The translations under genes were made by a program, and so were the position numbers. From Centroberyx gerrardi (taxonomy: Eukaryota; Chordata; Actinopteri; Beryciformes; Berycidae), in NCBI RefSeq assembly GCF_048128805.1, contig NC_136004.1, positions 19,185,049-19,249,048 on the forward strand: a stretch of DNA of 64,000 nucleotides, given 5' to 3'. Below, in pieces: positions 1-13,863 of this stretch (the stretch's first letter is position 1; each line of letters begins with the position of its first letter). Under the pieces are notes generated by a model. It had not been told where the DNA came from. It did not search any database and saw only the letters and a program-made list of their open reading frames with translations.

Positions 1-936
1 AGCCTTCGTCTAGACTGCACGGTATTCAAAATGACACTGACTTCACTGTCAGCTCCACTGGTGCGACGGTTAGTTCAGGAGTGTGTGTGTGCGTGTGTGT
101 GTAGAGGTGAAGGAAGGAGGCCCTTCTCATTGGCAGAGGTTGGAGTCAATTGTTTCCAGATGTGGTGGTGTGTGTAAGCGTGTGTGTGTGTGGGTACATA
201 AGGGTGTGTCCCACTCATAACTGATGTGGGGAGCAGAGTTTAGATGGAGTGATTGCTCTTTGAAATAAAAGAAGGCAAGCTTTTTTTCCCCCATGTAGGC
301 ACACCCCATGGTGATGCCACGTACAGATATTGTAATCCCACTCCAAACCACAGGAGGGAGACAGAGAGAGACAGTGGGTGCAGGACTGAGGAGAACCAGC
401 TCAAGTCTGCGGACTAGTCCCTGGTCTGAGCCTACTAGTACTTCTGGAAAGGAGGAACATCCTGCTTTTTTGGTTTGGATACGAACTCAAATGTCAGCGA
501 GTGCCGTGTCGTTCAAGACTGCCATCACACAGGAGGAGAGAAGAAGAGGAAAGTAAAGATGAATGGAGCGAACATGTGGTGGAGCAGGATGGAGTGTATG
601 TAGAGCGAGATGAAGGGTTTAAAGACCCCGTGAAATGGCATCTTCACTTACTGGATTTGATGCAGGATGTTGGGGCGGGACATGATGCAGTGAGGGATCA
701 TTCAAAAGTCTAAACCAATGGAATATGAGTCAGGGAGAGAAAGGCAATTTTATTTGATGGGAGGGGCAGAGGGGCGGGATTGTTCAAAAATCTGATGGGT
801 TTTATTGGTTAGAAAATTATACTACTACTGCAGCATGAGGTCACCATGAAAGATACTCAGTTTTTCAGGAAGTAAAAGTAATGGGAGTTCATTTCATGGA
901 GACTTTACGTCATAGTAGAGGGAGTTAGAGATCACT

Positions 937-938
<2 letters not shown>

Positions 939-984
<46 letters not shown>
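939..984. repeat. (GT)n microsatellite
   Basis: 46 bases of GT with one TT interruption, in the gene-free left part. Confidence 0.95.
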
Positions 985-2929
985 TAAGGGTCGTGGGGGT
1001 GCGAGGGTTCATCTGAATAGAAGAAAAGAACAGATGTCTTGAAATGGCATTACAATGGCCCCCGGCTAAACCCCCCTGTCTTTCTCAGTGACCAGCTGTC
1101 CCTCCCATATAGGCAATAGTGCAAGGAGTTACACACACATACACACACACATACACACATGCAGATGAACAGACAGACAGGGACAGACTCACTCACTTAC
1201 TACCTCACTCACACACACCCAGAGTTTGTTCTACCTGCTGTCAAGTCGATGAAATATCAAAAAGACGTACGCAGAGGATAATCATCTCCATTCATCACTG
1301 TCTGTCTGTCTGGATCAACCAGAACAGGAAATATGTCTCTCTGCTCCTGTCACTCTGACGTTTTTAGCTGGGAACTGACTATTCCATCTGGCAAAAAGTG
1401 CATAGAACATAATATTTTGCCAATACAGCGGGGTTATGTAATGGTATATTGTAAGACGATAACACCAACTCATTGCTGCCGTTGTGGGGCGACTTGGCTG
1501 CTGAAGTCGTGACTCAGCTTCACCTCTCTGGCCACTTCCAGCTGATCAAACACAGGAGGAGAGGGAAGGTAGGGTGTACGGCAGGTGCAGAGGGACATAA
1601 AGGACAAACCATTAGTCGGAACTAATGACGGGAACCGCTGAGCAGGAGGCTGTGTGGGGCAACTTGACCTCGTTTGACTTTTAGCAAACCTCAAAACGCA
1701 GCAACTGTTTGTATGTAACATGTGCCATTTGGTGAACGGCTTTATCCAAACACACAGGATCAGCGTCTAGACATAAATTGGCCTCCCACTCTGTGTTTCC
1801 ATGTTTTCCAAAGTTTTATGTTCTTTTCACAACATGAAGTGGGAGCAGGGAACAGTTTCTCTCTTCTGTTCCCCACCATTCTCAATAGTCCCTGTCATAA
1901 AATCTGCCTTTCATAGGAGAACACAAAGTGAAGTTGGCTCCATGACTTGTCTGTTTGTGTGTTTGTTTGTCCGTCTGTCTGTTGACGGGGCTGCAAAGGC
2001 AACAATCCAAATATCAGCCACTCAATCAGCAGGCACCACTTCTCTCTTCCTCTCAGTCATACAATGTTGTGGCCTTAGAGGAAACAACTCTCAAAAGGCC
2101 ACCGCAGTTAACTCCACGGCAATTACCAGGGCGCGCGCACACACACACACACACAAATACAGAATCCAAATGAGATGATGCCAGCAGTGCACACATCACT
2201 CTCCTTCGCCCAGCACTCCAAAGAGGCTACTGTCCGTTCTCTGTGACAGAGACACAAAAACACAGACACAGACTGTGAAGCAGCCAGACGGCCAGTGATG
2301 TAGCAGTGACCTTTACTGATGACATCTCTACGTCTCACAGCCATCCAGCTGACGTTTTCACACCATTAACCCTGAATGCTTCCCCTAATGGTTTACTGGC
2401 TATCTGACGGTGCATGGGCCGACAGGCGAGGTAGGGGAGGGCAAGAGGGAGAACAGGGAGAGATAAGGGGAGGCAGGAACGGTCAGCACGGGTGAGACAG
2501 AGGCGGAGGAGATGGAAGATGGAAGTAAAAACCACCAAGAAACATAAAGATGGACCCTGAACTCCCCCAGCCTCCCCCTCCCCCTCCCTGTCATGTTTGC
2601 TCTCCTTGGAGATGCAGAGGCCTCTGTACGCTTGGCTCTTTAACATGCTAATCTAACAGCATGTAATTGCTCCGGCAACAATAGATTACTCCACTGAGGG
2701 ACACTTGGCTAACTTAGCCTAGTTTTAGCATCTGCCCATTCAACGACAATGGGCTCTTGTGAGAGCGTGGCTAGTCTAGCATCTAGCATCTCTGTCCACT
2801 TAGCAGAGGGATTCAGTCACCTGGATATTATCAGGGAAACATAGTAGATGGAGAGAAGTGTTTTGTCACAGAAACAGAGGACGCTTTGTATTTCTGCAAC
2901 AGAATGTGTTGTATAGTGTATTAGTTTAT

Positions 2930-3066
2930 TGTGCTTTGTATTTTAATGTGCTGATGGCTCCTGCCCAAGGACTACAGATGCAAATAAACCTCCGGCTCTA
3001 CTCTGGTGCAATATGTTATATTGAGCGCTGTCCCTGTCAAATAAACAAATTAAGTAAAGTAAAGGA
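2930..3066 (+). mobile_element. LINE-like 3' tail, family 1
   Basis: Contains CCTGCCCAAGGACTACAGATG, a CTCTGG word, then CTGTCCCTGTCAAATAAAC and an A-rich end. This order matches the copy at 17.09 kb and a 3' tail repeated across percomorph genomes. Strongly 5'-truncated and non-coding. Confidence 0.5.
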
Positions 3067-3454
3067 ATGAGAGAGAACACAAGCTCTGATTTGATGGTGC
3101 TTATTATTTAGGCCGCTTCCACAAAATTCAGTGTCATGGGGCTGTTAGACTCTTAATCTTGTTACAGTTTATTACACAGAGAACGGTTACAGAAATAATC
3201 TTAATTCTCCTCATTCATTTCATTGGATTATTGCTCAGAATCCTTATCCCTCTTTCGAAATAACTTGTAATCCCAAACATATCAAGGTCGACCAAATACT
3301 TTTTTTTTTTTAAGAATCCTGCTATCTGGGTCAGCCTTGGGTTATTTTCCAAAAGCTTTTTGAATCACATATCTGAGGCATGGTAAGCAATGCAGTGTAA
3401 TGTATAAAACCTAAGGGCATGATAGAGGAAAAAAATGACTCACTTTTGGTATAA

Positions 3455-3455
<1 letters not shown>

Positions 3456-3507
<52 letters not shown>

Positions 3508-3515
3508 CACACACA
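3456..3515. repeat. (AC)n microsatellite
   Basis: About 50 bases of pure AC and a short imperfect extension. Confidence 0.95.
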
Positions 3516-3701
3516 ATACATAGCCACAAGTTCTACTGGATCATTGGCATTACATGGATGTTTGCTGGATGACTGAATGAAAGTATCTGCCAGTGAACAG
3601 ACTGCAGGGCACAAACACCTTAAACATCTGAACTCAGATAGGAACGCCAACTGTCAGAGAAAAACACCCCAAAGAAATCTTGCAGGGACAGGAACACACA
3701 T

Positions 3702-3702
<1 letters not shown>

Positions 3703-3745
<43 letters not shown>
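3703..3745. repeat. (CA)n microsatellite
   Basis: A pure run of 43 bases, only 190 bp from the previous CA tract and in the same orientation. Confidence 0.95.
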
Positions 3746-3748
<3 letters not shown>

Positions 3749-3992
3749 ACAGAGGTTGCTAAACATTGGAAGGGTGGAGTCATTCAGTGAAAAATAACTA
3801 TAGCATGCATGTCTTTTATATATTGTGGGGTTACAGCATTTAGTTTATTATGATTACTGTCATTTTGATATGTTAGGACAGAGGACTGTACAGGGGGGCA
3901 AATATAATGTTTTTACTTTTATTTGCTTTGTGTTTGGTATGTAGTTTATTGTGTTTTAAGTGTGTGTTGCTGCCGTGACAACTATCTGTGAC

Positions 3993-4027
3993 ATCTGTCT
4001 ATCTATCTATCTATCTATCTATCATCC

Positions 4028-4097
<70 letters not shown>
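3993..4097. repeat. (TATC)n tetranucleotide microsatellite
   Basis: About 100 bp of CTAT/TATC units, interrupted once by an ATCCATC unit near 4023-4030. One of the longest near-pure tracts in the window. Confidence 0.97.
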
Positions 4098-6429
4098 TTA
4101 GTACAGTAAATGGTAATCAAAGAAGTTCAAGAATAAAAGTAACATATTAGCAGAGGGCCAGTTGCTGCCTTCTTGAATCAACCCTTCTCTGTTTCTCTTT
4201 TTACCACTTTCTTACCACATCTCTCTTTCTACTGAGAGCAGGAGCCCCAGGGGGTTCCCCAGTTTCAATAGCCCCCCCACCCACCCACCCACCGACCCCC
4301 AGATACGCCTATCCCAGCTCCGCAGCTGGTCTTCACTGAGAGTGGGTGAGGGACAGGAGTCCCATCTGTGGCAGCGAGAGTTTGTACATGTGTGTGTGTG
4401 TGTGTGTGTTTAAGACGGAGAGAGAGTGAGTGGGTGGATGTGTGGAGGCGGGGGAAGTTGGAGATGGTCAAGACTGAATGCAGGACACACATGCACGGAC
4501 GCAAACGCATCTGAACCAGCATCTGCTACTCTGCTCAGCTCTCTAGAGAGATATAATGTCTATAATATGACCGCTGACCTGTTTTTACAGTTATTTTTAC
4601 AATTATGAAGTTCCAGACAGCTTTGACAACAAGGTATAGAGGTACAAGGTGTTCAGATAGATTGAAGTGAATCCCTTTCTCAAACATGCTCCTTAAAATC
4701 AAGCACTGATAGATATTAAAGGAAATTTCCACCCTCCTATACTCTGTTATATATCATCAATCTGATGTTCAATGTTTACCAGGAGTTATTTTGCGATGAA
4801 GTGTTGTAATTTACTTTTTTGTTGTACCCACTTTCCCTCATCGTCTACTTCTACTTCAGTTAGTGATTTCCTGCATTTTCCAGAATGACTTTTGACAACC
4901 TGCAGAGAACAGGTGTGAACTTGTTATAGCGATAAAATAGCAATAAAAGCAGCAACATGTTTTGTGGCTGCATTGCATTCTGGTGTATGGAGAGACTAGA
5001 AAGAAACCCTCGCTCTTTGATTATGAGGGACTGACACCAAAACCTGACATTTACCATTCATATTTTAGATAGCTGAAAACATTTCTGCTATCAAACTCCA
5101 TTGTATCAGCATTGGAAACATCATGTTGTCTATGTTTGGCCCGTTATCTATCAAGGCGGCATACAGCTGTAGTAGAAACAGCCATTGTGAATTCTGTATC
5201 AGCCGTTCTCTCTGGTCTGTGATGAACACTTTCACCAGTGAACCTCTGCCCACACTGAGCAATCACCACATGGGATTGTGAGTAGGTCAGATAGTGTCGT
5301 CCGCTCCTTTGCATCAAGTGATGAAAATGGATTTTTTTTTTTAAACTCTGTTGCCTGGCAACGCAACATCATATGAAGTGACATGAACGTTTAGGCGATG
5401 TGAGGGAGGGGGGGAAGGACCAAAGGAGGGAGGAAAAGATTGAGGGAGGCAGATATGGAAAGAGGAAGATGAGAGGAGAGGAAGAGGGACGGAATTCAGA
5501 GGGTGTTATAAAAGGATTGATTTAGGATTGATTATCAATTGCAATTCTCCTTCTCTGCAACACGATCTCAACATTTAGTCACTCCAAGCATCATAACAGG
5601 ATTGTCTTTCTCATGCTTCCCAGCTCTCTCCCACCTCCTCCACAGCCTGGCTGGGCCACAATACAAGATATTTTTCCCAACAGAGACAGATGCAGTAGTG
5701 TATGTGGGAGTAAAGAATGGATGACAGCCAGCAGTAACACTCACATGGTGTTCAAAAAAACAACTACTATTATTATAGTAATACTGTGTAGTGTTGTAAA
5801 TGTTGAGCCTCTGGAAATGTCTGGAAATGTGTGAGTGGATTGGGATTTATATGAGGAGTAAAATTCAGCAGTTATTTTGATCATGATCTTGTTATTTTTA
5901 CTGGGAAATGGTCTTGTTTCTGCACATACTGTACATCTGTAAACAGACTTCACTGTTGCGGCCGTATTAATCCAGGTTTTTCAGCAATCTGCTCATAAGC
6001 TTGTGCAGTGTGGCGGTGATTCCATGTGACACCAGTGTTTCCAACCACTGGATTTGGTCCGACTCCAACTGTTAATTCTGGGAGAGGGCAAATCTGTCTG
6101 CAACCTGACCAGCTTATATCTCACAGCCATGAGGGGGGTGGAGAGGCACAAAGGCTCCCAAGGAGGAGGAATACTAGGAAAATAAAAAATAATAAGATGG
6201 AAACCACTTCTAATATAAAAAGAACACTAAAGACTACAGAGAAGCATGTGCATACTGTAGAGATAAGAGACCTATTTTTTAGATTTCTTGCTTTTATTGT
6301 TTTATATACTATTTATACTTTTTATATACTATTTACTCTTATATACTACTTTCTTTATATACTACCTATAAAAAGACCTATTCCCTATATTTTAACTTTT
6401 TATATACTAGCTTACTTTTATATTTTGTG

Positions 6430-6541
6430 TTGTTTTATGTTTAATGTGACCTATGAGAGCAACCCACTAAGTCTGATTCCTTATATGTGTAAACTTACTT
6501 GGCTAATAAAACTAATTCTGATTTTGATTCTGATTCTTTGA
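6430..6541 (+). mobile_element. L2-like LINE 3' tail ending in TGATTC repeats
   Basis: Ends with TTGGCTAATAAAACTAATTC and then four diverged TGATTC/TGATTT units, the terminal repeat usual for teleost L2-like LINEs. The preceding 200 bp is AT-rich (TATAT/TTTATA) and may be simple sequence. An apparent 171-codon frame here (6026-6541) is not a gene. Confidence 0.5.
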
Positions 6542-7566
6542 AGCTAACAGGTGCAAAGAAGAAAATGTGCAGGCATATGCATATATTTATGCTTATAGTG
6601 TGCATGTATTGTAGAGGCATATTTATTGTTCAATGGACTATATATGTATTTTTATCTTTGTGGCTGTTAGCTTGAATTAGTAATAATAGTGTTCTTTTTG
6701 CATGGTTCTCCTCTCATTATTTTTCCAGTTTAAATCTGAATATCAAGCATGTTGGTGGCTTGAATGGCCCACTTGAGTCATGCTGTTGATGGATATTATT
6801 CTATGTCTATTAAAGATGGGGTTCACTGAATCAGCCAACCTTAAAAAATGAAAGCACATCCATGCCATAATATACATGCAAATGCCCCTATCTGTTATCA
6901 AACACTACAGCAGGAGGCGGAGGAGGAGGAGCATGGTCATCGGAGATGGTGCTAAAGTGAAGTGCGACCTCCCCTGCAGGCTCATGTGGCCGCTGTGTTT
7001 ATAAAGTGGAGGATGGGTTCACTAGAGGTAACAACAGGAGCACAATGTGATCTGAAGTGCTGCTGGAGGTGACGCTGACAATAAGGTCAGTCCGTCAGAT
7101 GACTCAGTGCTTCACTTTGGTCTGACCGATAATCGTTCATTCTAATGGAAGCAGGTCACTGGGCTGCCGGATGAGAGGATGGAGGATGCAGCCCTTGGGT
7201 ACCATGTTGCTGACGCCTCTTCAGTGCCAGCGCTGCTGAAGCCGGCCTGTTCCGTATGCGTCTAAAAATGAAATCTGATCCCCTCGTCAGTGTGATGATG
7301 ATGATGATCACCATGGCTGCTCGGAGCATCCTAACGATGCGCAGCGCAGGATAGGTTAAAAACCTGGCTCTCTGCGAGACGCGCACATCGAAAAATGCCA
7401 AAATACGCGATTTTAAAACATTGAGAATCTCGTGGCATTGCTGTTGTTGCTGCTATCGAGGTCGTGCTGCGTGCGGCTAAGGTTTCGGACAATGCTACAT
7501 ATTGAGAATGACATTTTTCAACAGCACCAAAATTGATCAAATAATACATTTGATGATTTCTCTTAC

Positions 7567-7990
7567 CTCCGTGCTATCATCTATTGGCCATTACAGGATG
7601 GATGGGAGGAGGCGCAGGTGCAGGGATGCAGAGCGACGCCCAGGGAATCAAAGAGAGAGAGAGGGACATGAAGCAATCATTACATTGACTCTCAATCAGC
7701 CTATACCGACGGCAATAAAACATTCCTTTAATCATGCTCACCTGTTTTAATCGGGATCCGACTTTTGTACCTGATGCTGCTCGTCATGTTAACTGCTCTC
7801 CTCCCTCGATTTACCGAACCGACGGCTCAGAGAAAGCAGCCGCTCTAAAGCGCAGAGACGGGCAGAGAGCAGGAGGGCGGGGTGAGCTGACAGCGTCAAG
7901 TCCCTCCTCCTCACTATATGGTACGCAGGCCCAGCCAGTCCCGGTCCACATGTCAGATGCTGTTAACCCTAGAATGCATGACGTCACGGG
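7567..7990 (-). promoter_or_regulatory. Promoter-like block with possible first exon of an unidentified gene
   Basis: On the minus strand a strong donor (CACGGAG then GTAAGAG) is at 7566-7560, and the 420 bp upstream of it is richer in CG dinucleotides than its surroundings. A full CRE palindrome TGACGTCA lies at 7979-7986. The arrangement fits a non-coding first exon of a gene running leftward, but no coding exon was recognised in 1-7560, so the gene, if real, is unidentified or lies beyond the window. Confidence 0.35.
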
Positions 7991-8844
7991 GCAGGCTCAC
8001 AATGACCTTCACTGAAATCAGTGGAATTTATTAAGAAGGCCTTTCATCTTTATGACATAATGTTTTCATTAGAATTATGTTATTTGTCATTTTTCAGCTG
8101 GGTTTATTTATCCCTCAGAAACAAACTGTTCTGCCCCCCTCTTTTACTGAACTGATTTTATTTTAGTTTTTTAATGCATTATTTGACCATAACAGTGATA
8201 TCTGCATGAACCTGAATACAATTTTGAAGGAATTTTTTTAATTGCCAATTGTATGTGGATGCAACATACTTTTTAGTATTGAAGAAAATTCAGAGTATAG
8301 GGCAAAAGGTTGCAACGTTTTTGTATATTTCATGAAAAAAGTCCGGAAAAGATCCAACGATAAGATGTAAATATTATTTTGTAGAAAGATTCCCATAACT
8401 GTTGCAGTCTTTTTAAGCCTGTGATAAAACTCACTCAGTGCTGTGTGTACACACACAGCTTTCGTGTTCGTGGCAAATTTTTGCTCAGACATATTCACAA
8501 ATCCTATGAACATTATGCAAATAGCTATGAATCAATGTGACCATGTGACACATTACATACACTACAGGCCATATACAGTATCTAGTGTTTTACATTAAAA
8601 AGAATGAGGCTCTTTGTGACCCTGCTCATGGAAACTTGGGGGGTCAATACAAAAACAATTCTCTGAAAATGCACTGAAGATAAATTTACATGGGTAAGAG
8701 GTAACAGACAAGAATTTTGAGGAATACATGGAATATCAAATGATAAAATATTTTTATCGTACTGAGGGTTTTAGTTGCCACAAATCCTTCAAAATCCCCA
8801 AATTATGTCAGTCTACCATTTGAATGAACAAATGACAACTTGTG
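7991..8844. other. AT-rich spacer
   Basis: Between the promoter-like block and the septin 3' end. Nothing recognised. Confidence 0.6.
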
Positions 8845-10619
8845 CCTCTAAAGAAACTTTATTTCAGCAAGAAATACAAAAACAAAAACAGACCTAAAAA
8901 CAAGTCTCTACTGACTTATGGTTAATACTGTCTGTCTTAATAAATTCAACAGACAAAGTTGCATATAAGAGCAAAGGACAGATAGAAGAACAAAATAATG
9001 CCAATGTCACACCAATGACTGCACAGTAAATGGCACTGCTGAACACACATAACAGTTAGGATGTTTAGTCTGCTGGTAACAGGAGCAGGTTGGCTGGCAT
9101 AACACATACAACAGTTGCATATTGTAATATTCTGTTTTTAAAAAAAGACAAAAAAGAAACAGGAAAGCCCATATATGATGAAAGAAAATGACTCACAGAG
9201 CTCGGTGCCAAATAGGCAAAAACCTCCAAAACTGCTCCTGTAGTGTACAAATGGAATATCGCACTTGAAATGACATCAGTGATGCAGATAAGGACGTGTA
9301 CGTATGTAGATATTTGACGTGATCATTTGGTTAGTTTTCAGTCTGTAGAAGTGGAATGGCACTGGCAGCAAGTTTCATGCAGTACTCATTGATAAATACA
9401 ACATAACAACAACATGGCACTTTTATTCAGCTTTAATGTGATCCTATATGAGCTGGATCACTCAGGACAGAGGTGATTTTCATTTAGCACAGCCATAACC
9501 CAAATGCAGGAGCTGACTTTTAATCCTCGCAATCTGAGCTCCATCTAACCAACTATTATTCTGCTCGTCTGTCTTTATAACTTTTTATATTTTTTTGACC
9601 TATAAATAATAGCCTACCAACCAAACCAACTTAAAGATTTAGGGCTGAACACAAACAAGGACAAATATTTTGTTTATCAGGAATTCCAGACTCATAAGAA
9701 TTCCTCATTCCTCTAGACAAGGACACAGATTCCCTCATTAATAACAGAGACGACAGTCCACACATACCTCTCAATGGTGATTTTTATACTAATAGCATTA
9801 TAAAACTGGAACAAAGAGTATTCAGCTCACATTAACCTTGTCTGATCAAACTGACGGAGAGGCACCAAACGTCTGAATCCATTAAGAGGAAAAGGCGTTT
9901 TGGTTATGGAATTATTTCAGAAGCCAATAGACAAAAGATGAGAAACACACAGTTATATATATTTTTAGGATATTTAAAATGTTTTTCAAAACATGATGAA
10001 CAGTCATTACTTTTTAGATATAGTGCTGTAAATAAACTGAAAATTAACTGTGCTATCTGAAGGACGCTTCACCAACTAATGCCAGGACTTAAACAAAACA
10101 AACAATCCTTACAAACATTTTTGTAAACATGTTAGTGCTGACCGCAAAAATCTCTGACCCTTAGTACCGTTATCACTGGCAGCTCTGTGGAACATAATTT
10201 AAGACCAAAGACCAAATAATATATATATACATCAATGGTGATCATCCAGTATCCAAACATTTTCATGATCACCCTTATTCTAATCCTGTCCGATCCCACA
10301 CAGCAAACTAGGACACACGAAACAGGACAAACAGTGAGAGTCGATTCATTGACTTGAGCAAAGTGTCGTGATACAGAGGAGAAAACGTTGACGCGGTGCT
10401 CCTGAACAGCTGATGGATGGATGTTTGGAGGAAAGGGAAAGGGGGAGGAGTGCAGAGGTATGTGGATAATGGTGCAGGCCACACTGTTCCTGGATACCTG
10501 GGGTCACGGGTGGGAACTGAAGGCGTGGCGGCAGGGAGGGATGGATTCAGAGCAGGGCGAGCGGGGTTGGTGGGGATGGAGGGGGCAGAACCCCATGCTT
10601 CCCTTCTGCTCAAACCTTT
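8845..10619 (-). other. Septin 3' untranslated region
   Basis: About 1.76 kb follows the septin stop codon. Read on the minus strand, an AATAAA signal lies at 8863-8858. The stretch is AT-rich and has no competing coding signal. The 3' end is inferred from this single signal. Confidence 0.5.
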
Positions 10620-13600
10620 TCACTCGTCCCCTTTCATCTTCATCTGTGCCTGCATCTGAGCAATCATCTCTTGCATGCGTCTCAGCTACAGGGAGTAAAT
10701 AAAACAAAACAAAAAGAAGAAAGGATCACAATCAGTTTTGGAGAGTATTAGTTTTAAAGTAATAACCTGTAACCTTTTCCATATAAATAAATTTCCGTTT
10801 TCTTCATCTCTATCGCCAATCATCAAAGTTTTACATTTGCTAAAAACCCCAGTGGAGGGTAGCTGTTTTCAGGGGAAAATCCTCTGGCAGCAGAAACAGT
10901 TTGTTTGGAATAAATAGAAGAAGAACTGGGTAGTTAGCATAAGCAGTGACAGCCACCATAGCTGAACAGACAAAGAAAGAGCGCCACCTACAGAAACTCA
11001 AACTTGATCAACAGAAAATCCAAGGAAAAAGACGTCACAGTACTGGACACACTGTTTGATTGCCAAGTGATCTCTGGGAAGTGTAAAAACACCAGAGCAA
11101 TGACCGCTGAGCACCAAAGACGTTGCCAAATCTCACCCCCACAGGAGATGGCTTGACTTGACTTTTTGCAGGGGCTGCTTGTCATTGTTTAGTAAAATGT
11201 AAGTGTAATTTAACATGCTTCAGTGCATATTAATTACTCAGCACAGCATTGTTGTAACAGCAGTAGATGAAATTGATGCCAAAAATAAATAACGAAAAAG
11301 TAAACAACTTTGTTTGAAAGTAACAACTGGCTAATTTGAAAATTAGCTGATTAAATGAATTGAAAAAACAAACAACAATGTTAAGTTACTCATTAACACA
11401 CAAAATAATAAGTGTGTTGAGCTTAATTCCTAACACCAGTCAGATACTGTTTAATAATCAACAGCCATGTGCTGTTCTTTAATGTGTATCTCCACCTTGT
11501 GGCTGATGGTGGAACTTCCAGCTTTTCACACCAATGCAATGGCATTATTTTCAAAGTCTTTTAGTGGGTCTTATGTGTCTGGAAAAGGCTGAACATGTCT
11601 ATTTAATCCGGACAACTGATGTAGTGTCAGGTGTATCTGGCTACTCTGAACAATCAAGTTGTTTCTAAACAACCAAAAGGCAAAGCTCCTTTGGTATTCC
11701 AGAGTTTCTTTTTTAGCTGAATTCAGGTTAGAGATAGACTGATTGAAAAGATCAAAGAAATGCAAGAGCATATTAGTGGTAAACAACCAAATCTAATCTA
11801 AGTAATTTATATAATCCACCCACCCAAAACCTGACATCATGTAAGGAAACAGATCACACAAACCCACCCATTCCTGCAGCTTTGCTCTTTACATTACTGA
11901 GGTCATTCCCACCATAAAACTAGGCCAGAACATCCAGGCAGGAAGTGATGTCATATCCTTGCTGGGCATCGGTGTTTACAAACAGCTCTAATTACACCCC
12001 ACCCAGTCACTACTATACATTGCCCTAGTAACGCAAACAGACCAATCAAGAGCAGCCAGGAAACAGTTTAAAACCTAATGACAAGTGCAGGCTGCTGCAG
12101 GTAAACAATTGATATGAAGATGGTGGGGATGGAAATAAACCATACTTTTGTCTCTCCCTTGATAAAATGTAAACATACTTAAAGAATTAAAATTGTTAAT
12201 AATATTGGTTTGAGCTTGAAGTGTGTGTGTGTGTGTGTGTGTGTGCGTGAGTGAGAGAGAGCGTGTGTGTAGGTGTGTGTGTCCTCACCTCAGCCTCTTT
12301 CTGTAGCAGGATCTGGTCCTTATCCACCACATCCTCCTCCACAGCTCTGTAGAGACAGAAAACACACATTAGTTACAGATTACTGACGTTGGTTCAGATA
12401 CAGCAGCTCATCCGCTGTTCAATTCACAGAAAAAAAACATAAAAAAACAAACGTCTCACCTGCCGGCTCTCTTCAGCCTCTCGGAGCGGAAGTTCTCGTA
12501 GTGCAGGTCCTGAGTTACCTCCTGGAGGTCTTGCATGTGGGTCCTGCAAAAAAAAAAAAAACATCAGACACACAATCCTGTCTTCACACACTAGGAGGCA
12601 GAAGAGATTTTCCAAAGACTTCTCCAAAGATAGCCTATAGTGGACATTTACAACCAGCTTTAAAAAGGCAGCGGTTCTGCTTTTTTTTTTTTTAGGGACT
12701 ATCCTTCCCAAAATCCAATTTCTGAAGCAGTTTTATTGCCAGGGAGACTCACACAAGCATGGTGCGCAGTTTGAGGAAGTCGTTGTGCTCGGGGTTCTCC
12801 ACCTCCACCACTCCCCAGGGGTAAAGACGGCCACGGATCTTCTTCCCCTTAACCTCGATCAGCTGGTTGGAGCCAATCACAGCAAAGGGAATGCTCGCCT
12901 GGGAGAGGGAGATAAAGGGTGGAGGATCCCCGGAGAGAAACAGAGATGGAGGGAGGGACACGGAAACAGATATGGAAAATAAAGGTATCAGAGGGGGGGG
13001 GGAGCAGGCAGTGGAGGGAAGGAAGGGAGAGAACGGTGTCTATCACTAAGCCGGCAGATGGAAACACCAAACTAGCAGCAGGGTGTGCATCCCTCTCTCA
13101 CCTTGAGCACTCTGGTCTGCTCCTTGAACTCCTCGTCTTCATCAGAGTCAGCGTCAGGTAGTTGGTAGATTTTGATCCCGTGCTCCGCGATCTCATCCAG
13201 GATCTAGGAGAAGGAAACATGGGAGCAGAGGGTGAGCCTGAGTCGGCAGGGTTCACGACCTCAACATGAACTCCTGACATCCCACCGCACAAGACAAACA
13301 TGACTCCTCAGCTTTCACTGCAGATACTGTCTGAGGCTCAGCTTGGCTTTCTACAAGGTGTAATCTGATCAAACTGCCCCATCATTCAACCATCTATTAG
13401 TCTCCTCATCTAATTATTATAATATCCTCTCTGTTATTTCACTAAGGATTTCTCTTAAACTGAAAATATGCGCGTGTAAGCCTTGATAACAGCCCCTTAC
13501 TCCTGAAAACGCATTCTTACTGCTTGCACAACTTCTACTTGATTCCAATGGGGCACAGATTTGGTAATTTCAGTGAATAAATAAATATCTACATTTTTAG

Positions 13601-13784
13601 TAACCTTTGAGCTGTATGAACAAACTGCAGCTCTGACCCAAAAATGAAAAGTAAGAGAATAATAACTAGACTAAGAGGAGGAAGTGGGCGAGCACCTGTT
13701 ATTGCAGCGGCGCATTTAATTAAAGTACCCCATGGAGGAAAAGAGGGGCGAGACAGAAAGGGTAGGCAGGTGAAAAATAATAAT

Positions 13785-13863
<79 letters not shown>

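Larger units (their letters stand above)
1..7566. other. Gene-free left region
   Basis: No frame here shows a recognisable domain, and the longer frames lie in simple repeats or AT-rich LINE tails. Contents: GT/CA tracts at 0.08, 0.94, 1.13, 2.13, 3.46, 3.70 and 4.39 kb, a (TATC)n tract at 4.0 kb and LINE tails at 2.93-3.07 and 6.43-6.54 kb. Near 1.73-1.75 kb, CATTTGGTGAACGGCTTTAT vaguely resembles the tail of the 63-kb SINE family. Exons of an unfamiliar gene cannot be excluded. Confidence 0.6.

Noticed and set aside
640-715. Minus-strand segment ending in a good donor (ATCCA then GTAAGTG)
   Set aside because: Only a lone donor and about 19 codons without recognisable content; too weak to call an exon.
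1470-1721. Minus-strand frame with VFDQLEVAREVKLSHDFSSQ after an acceptor-like site
   Set aside because: It looks mildly exon-like but matches no family I know and has no partner exons; left unannotated.
3331-3762. Frames rich in Cys-Val or Thr-His repeats here and at all other CA/GT tracts
   Set aside because: They are translations of dinucleotide microsatellites, not proteins.
4710-5300. Possible DNA transposon starting AAAGGAAATTTCCACC
   Set aside because: The start resembles a MITE end, but no inverted partner was found downstream.
6026-6541. A 171-codon plus-strand frame with many Ile/Leu/Tyr residues
   Set aside because: It reads through AT-rich simple sequence and a LINE tail; the seemingly hydrophobic protein is a by-product of TATA/TTTATA composition.
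1-8844. Search for gp1bb or tbx1, which flank the septin/CLDN5 region in mammals
   Set aside because: No leucine-rich repeat or T-box sequence was found in any frame.
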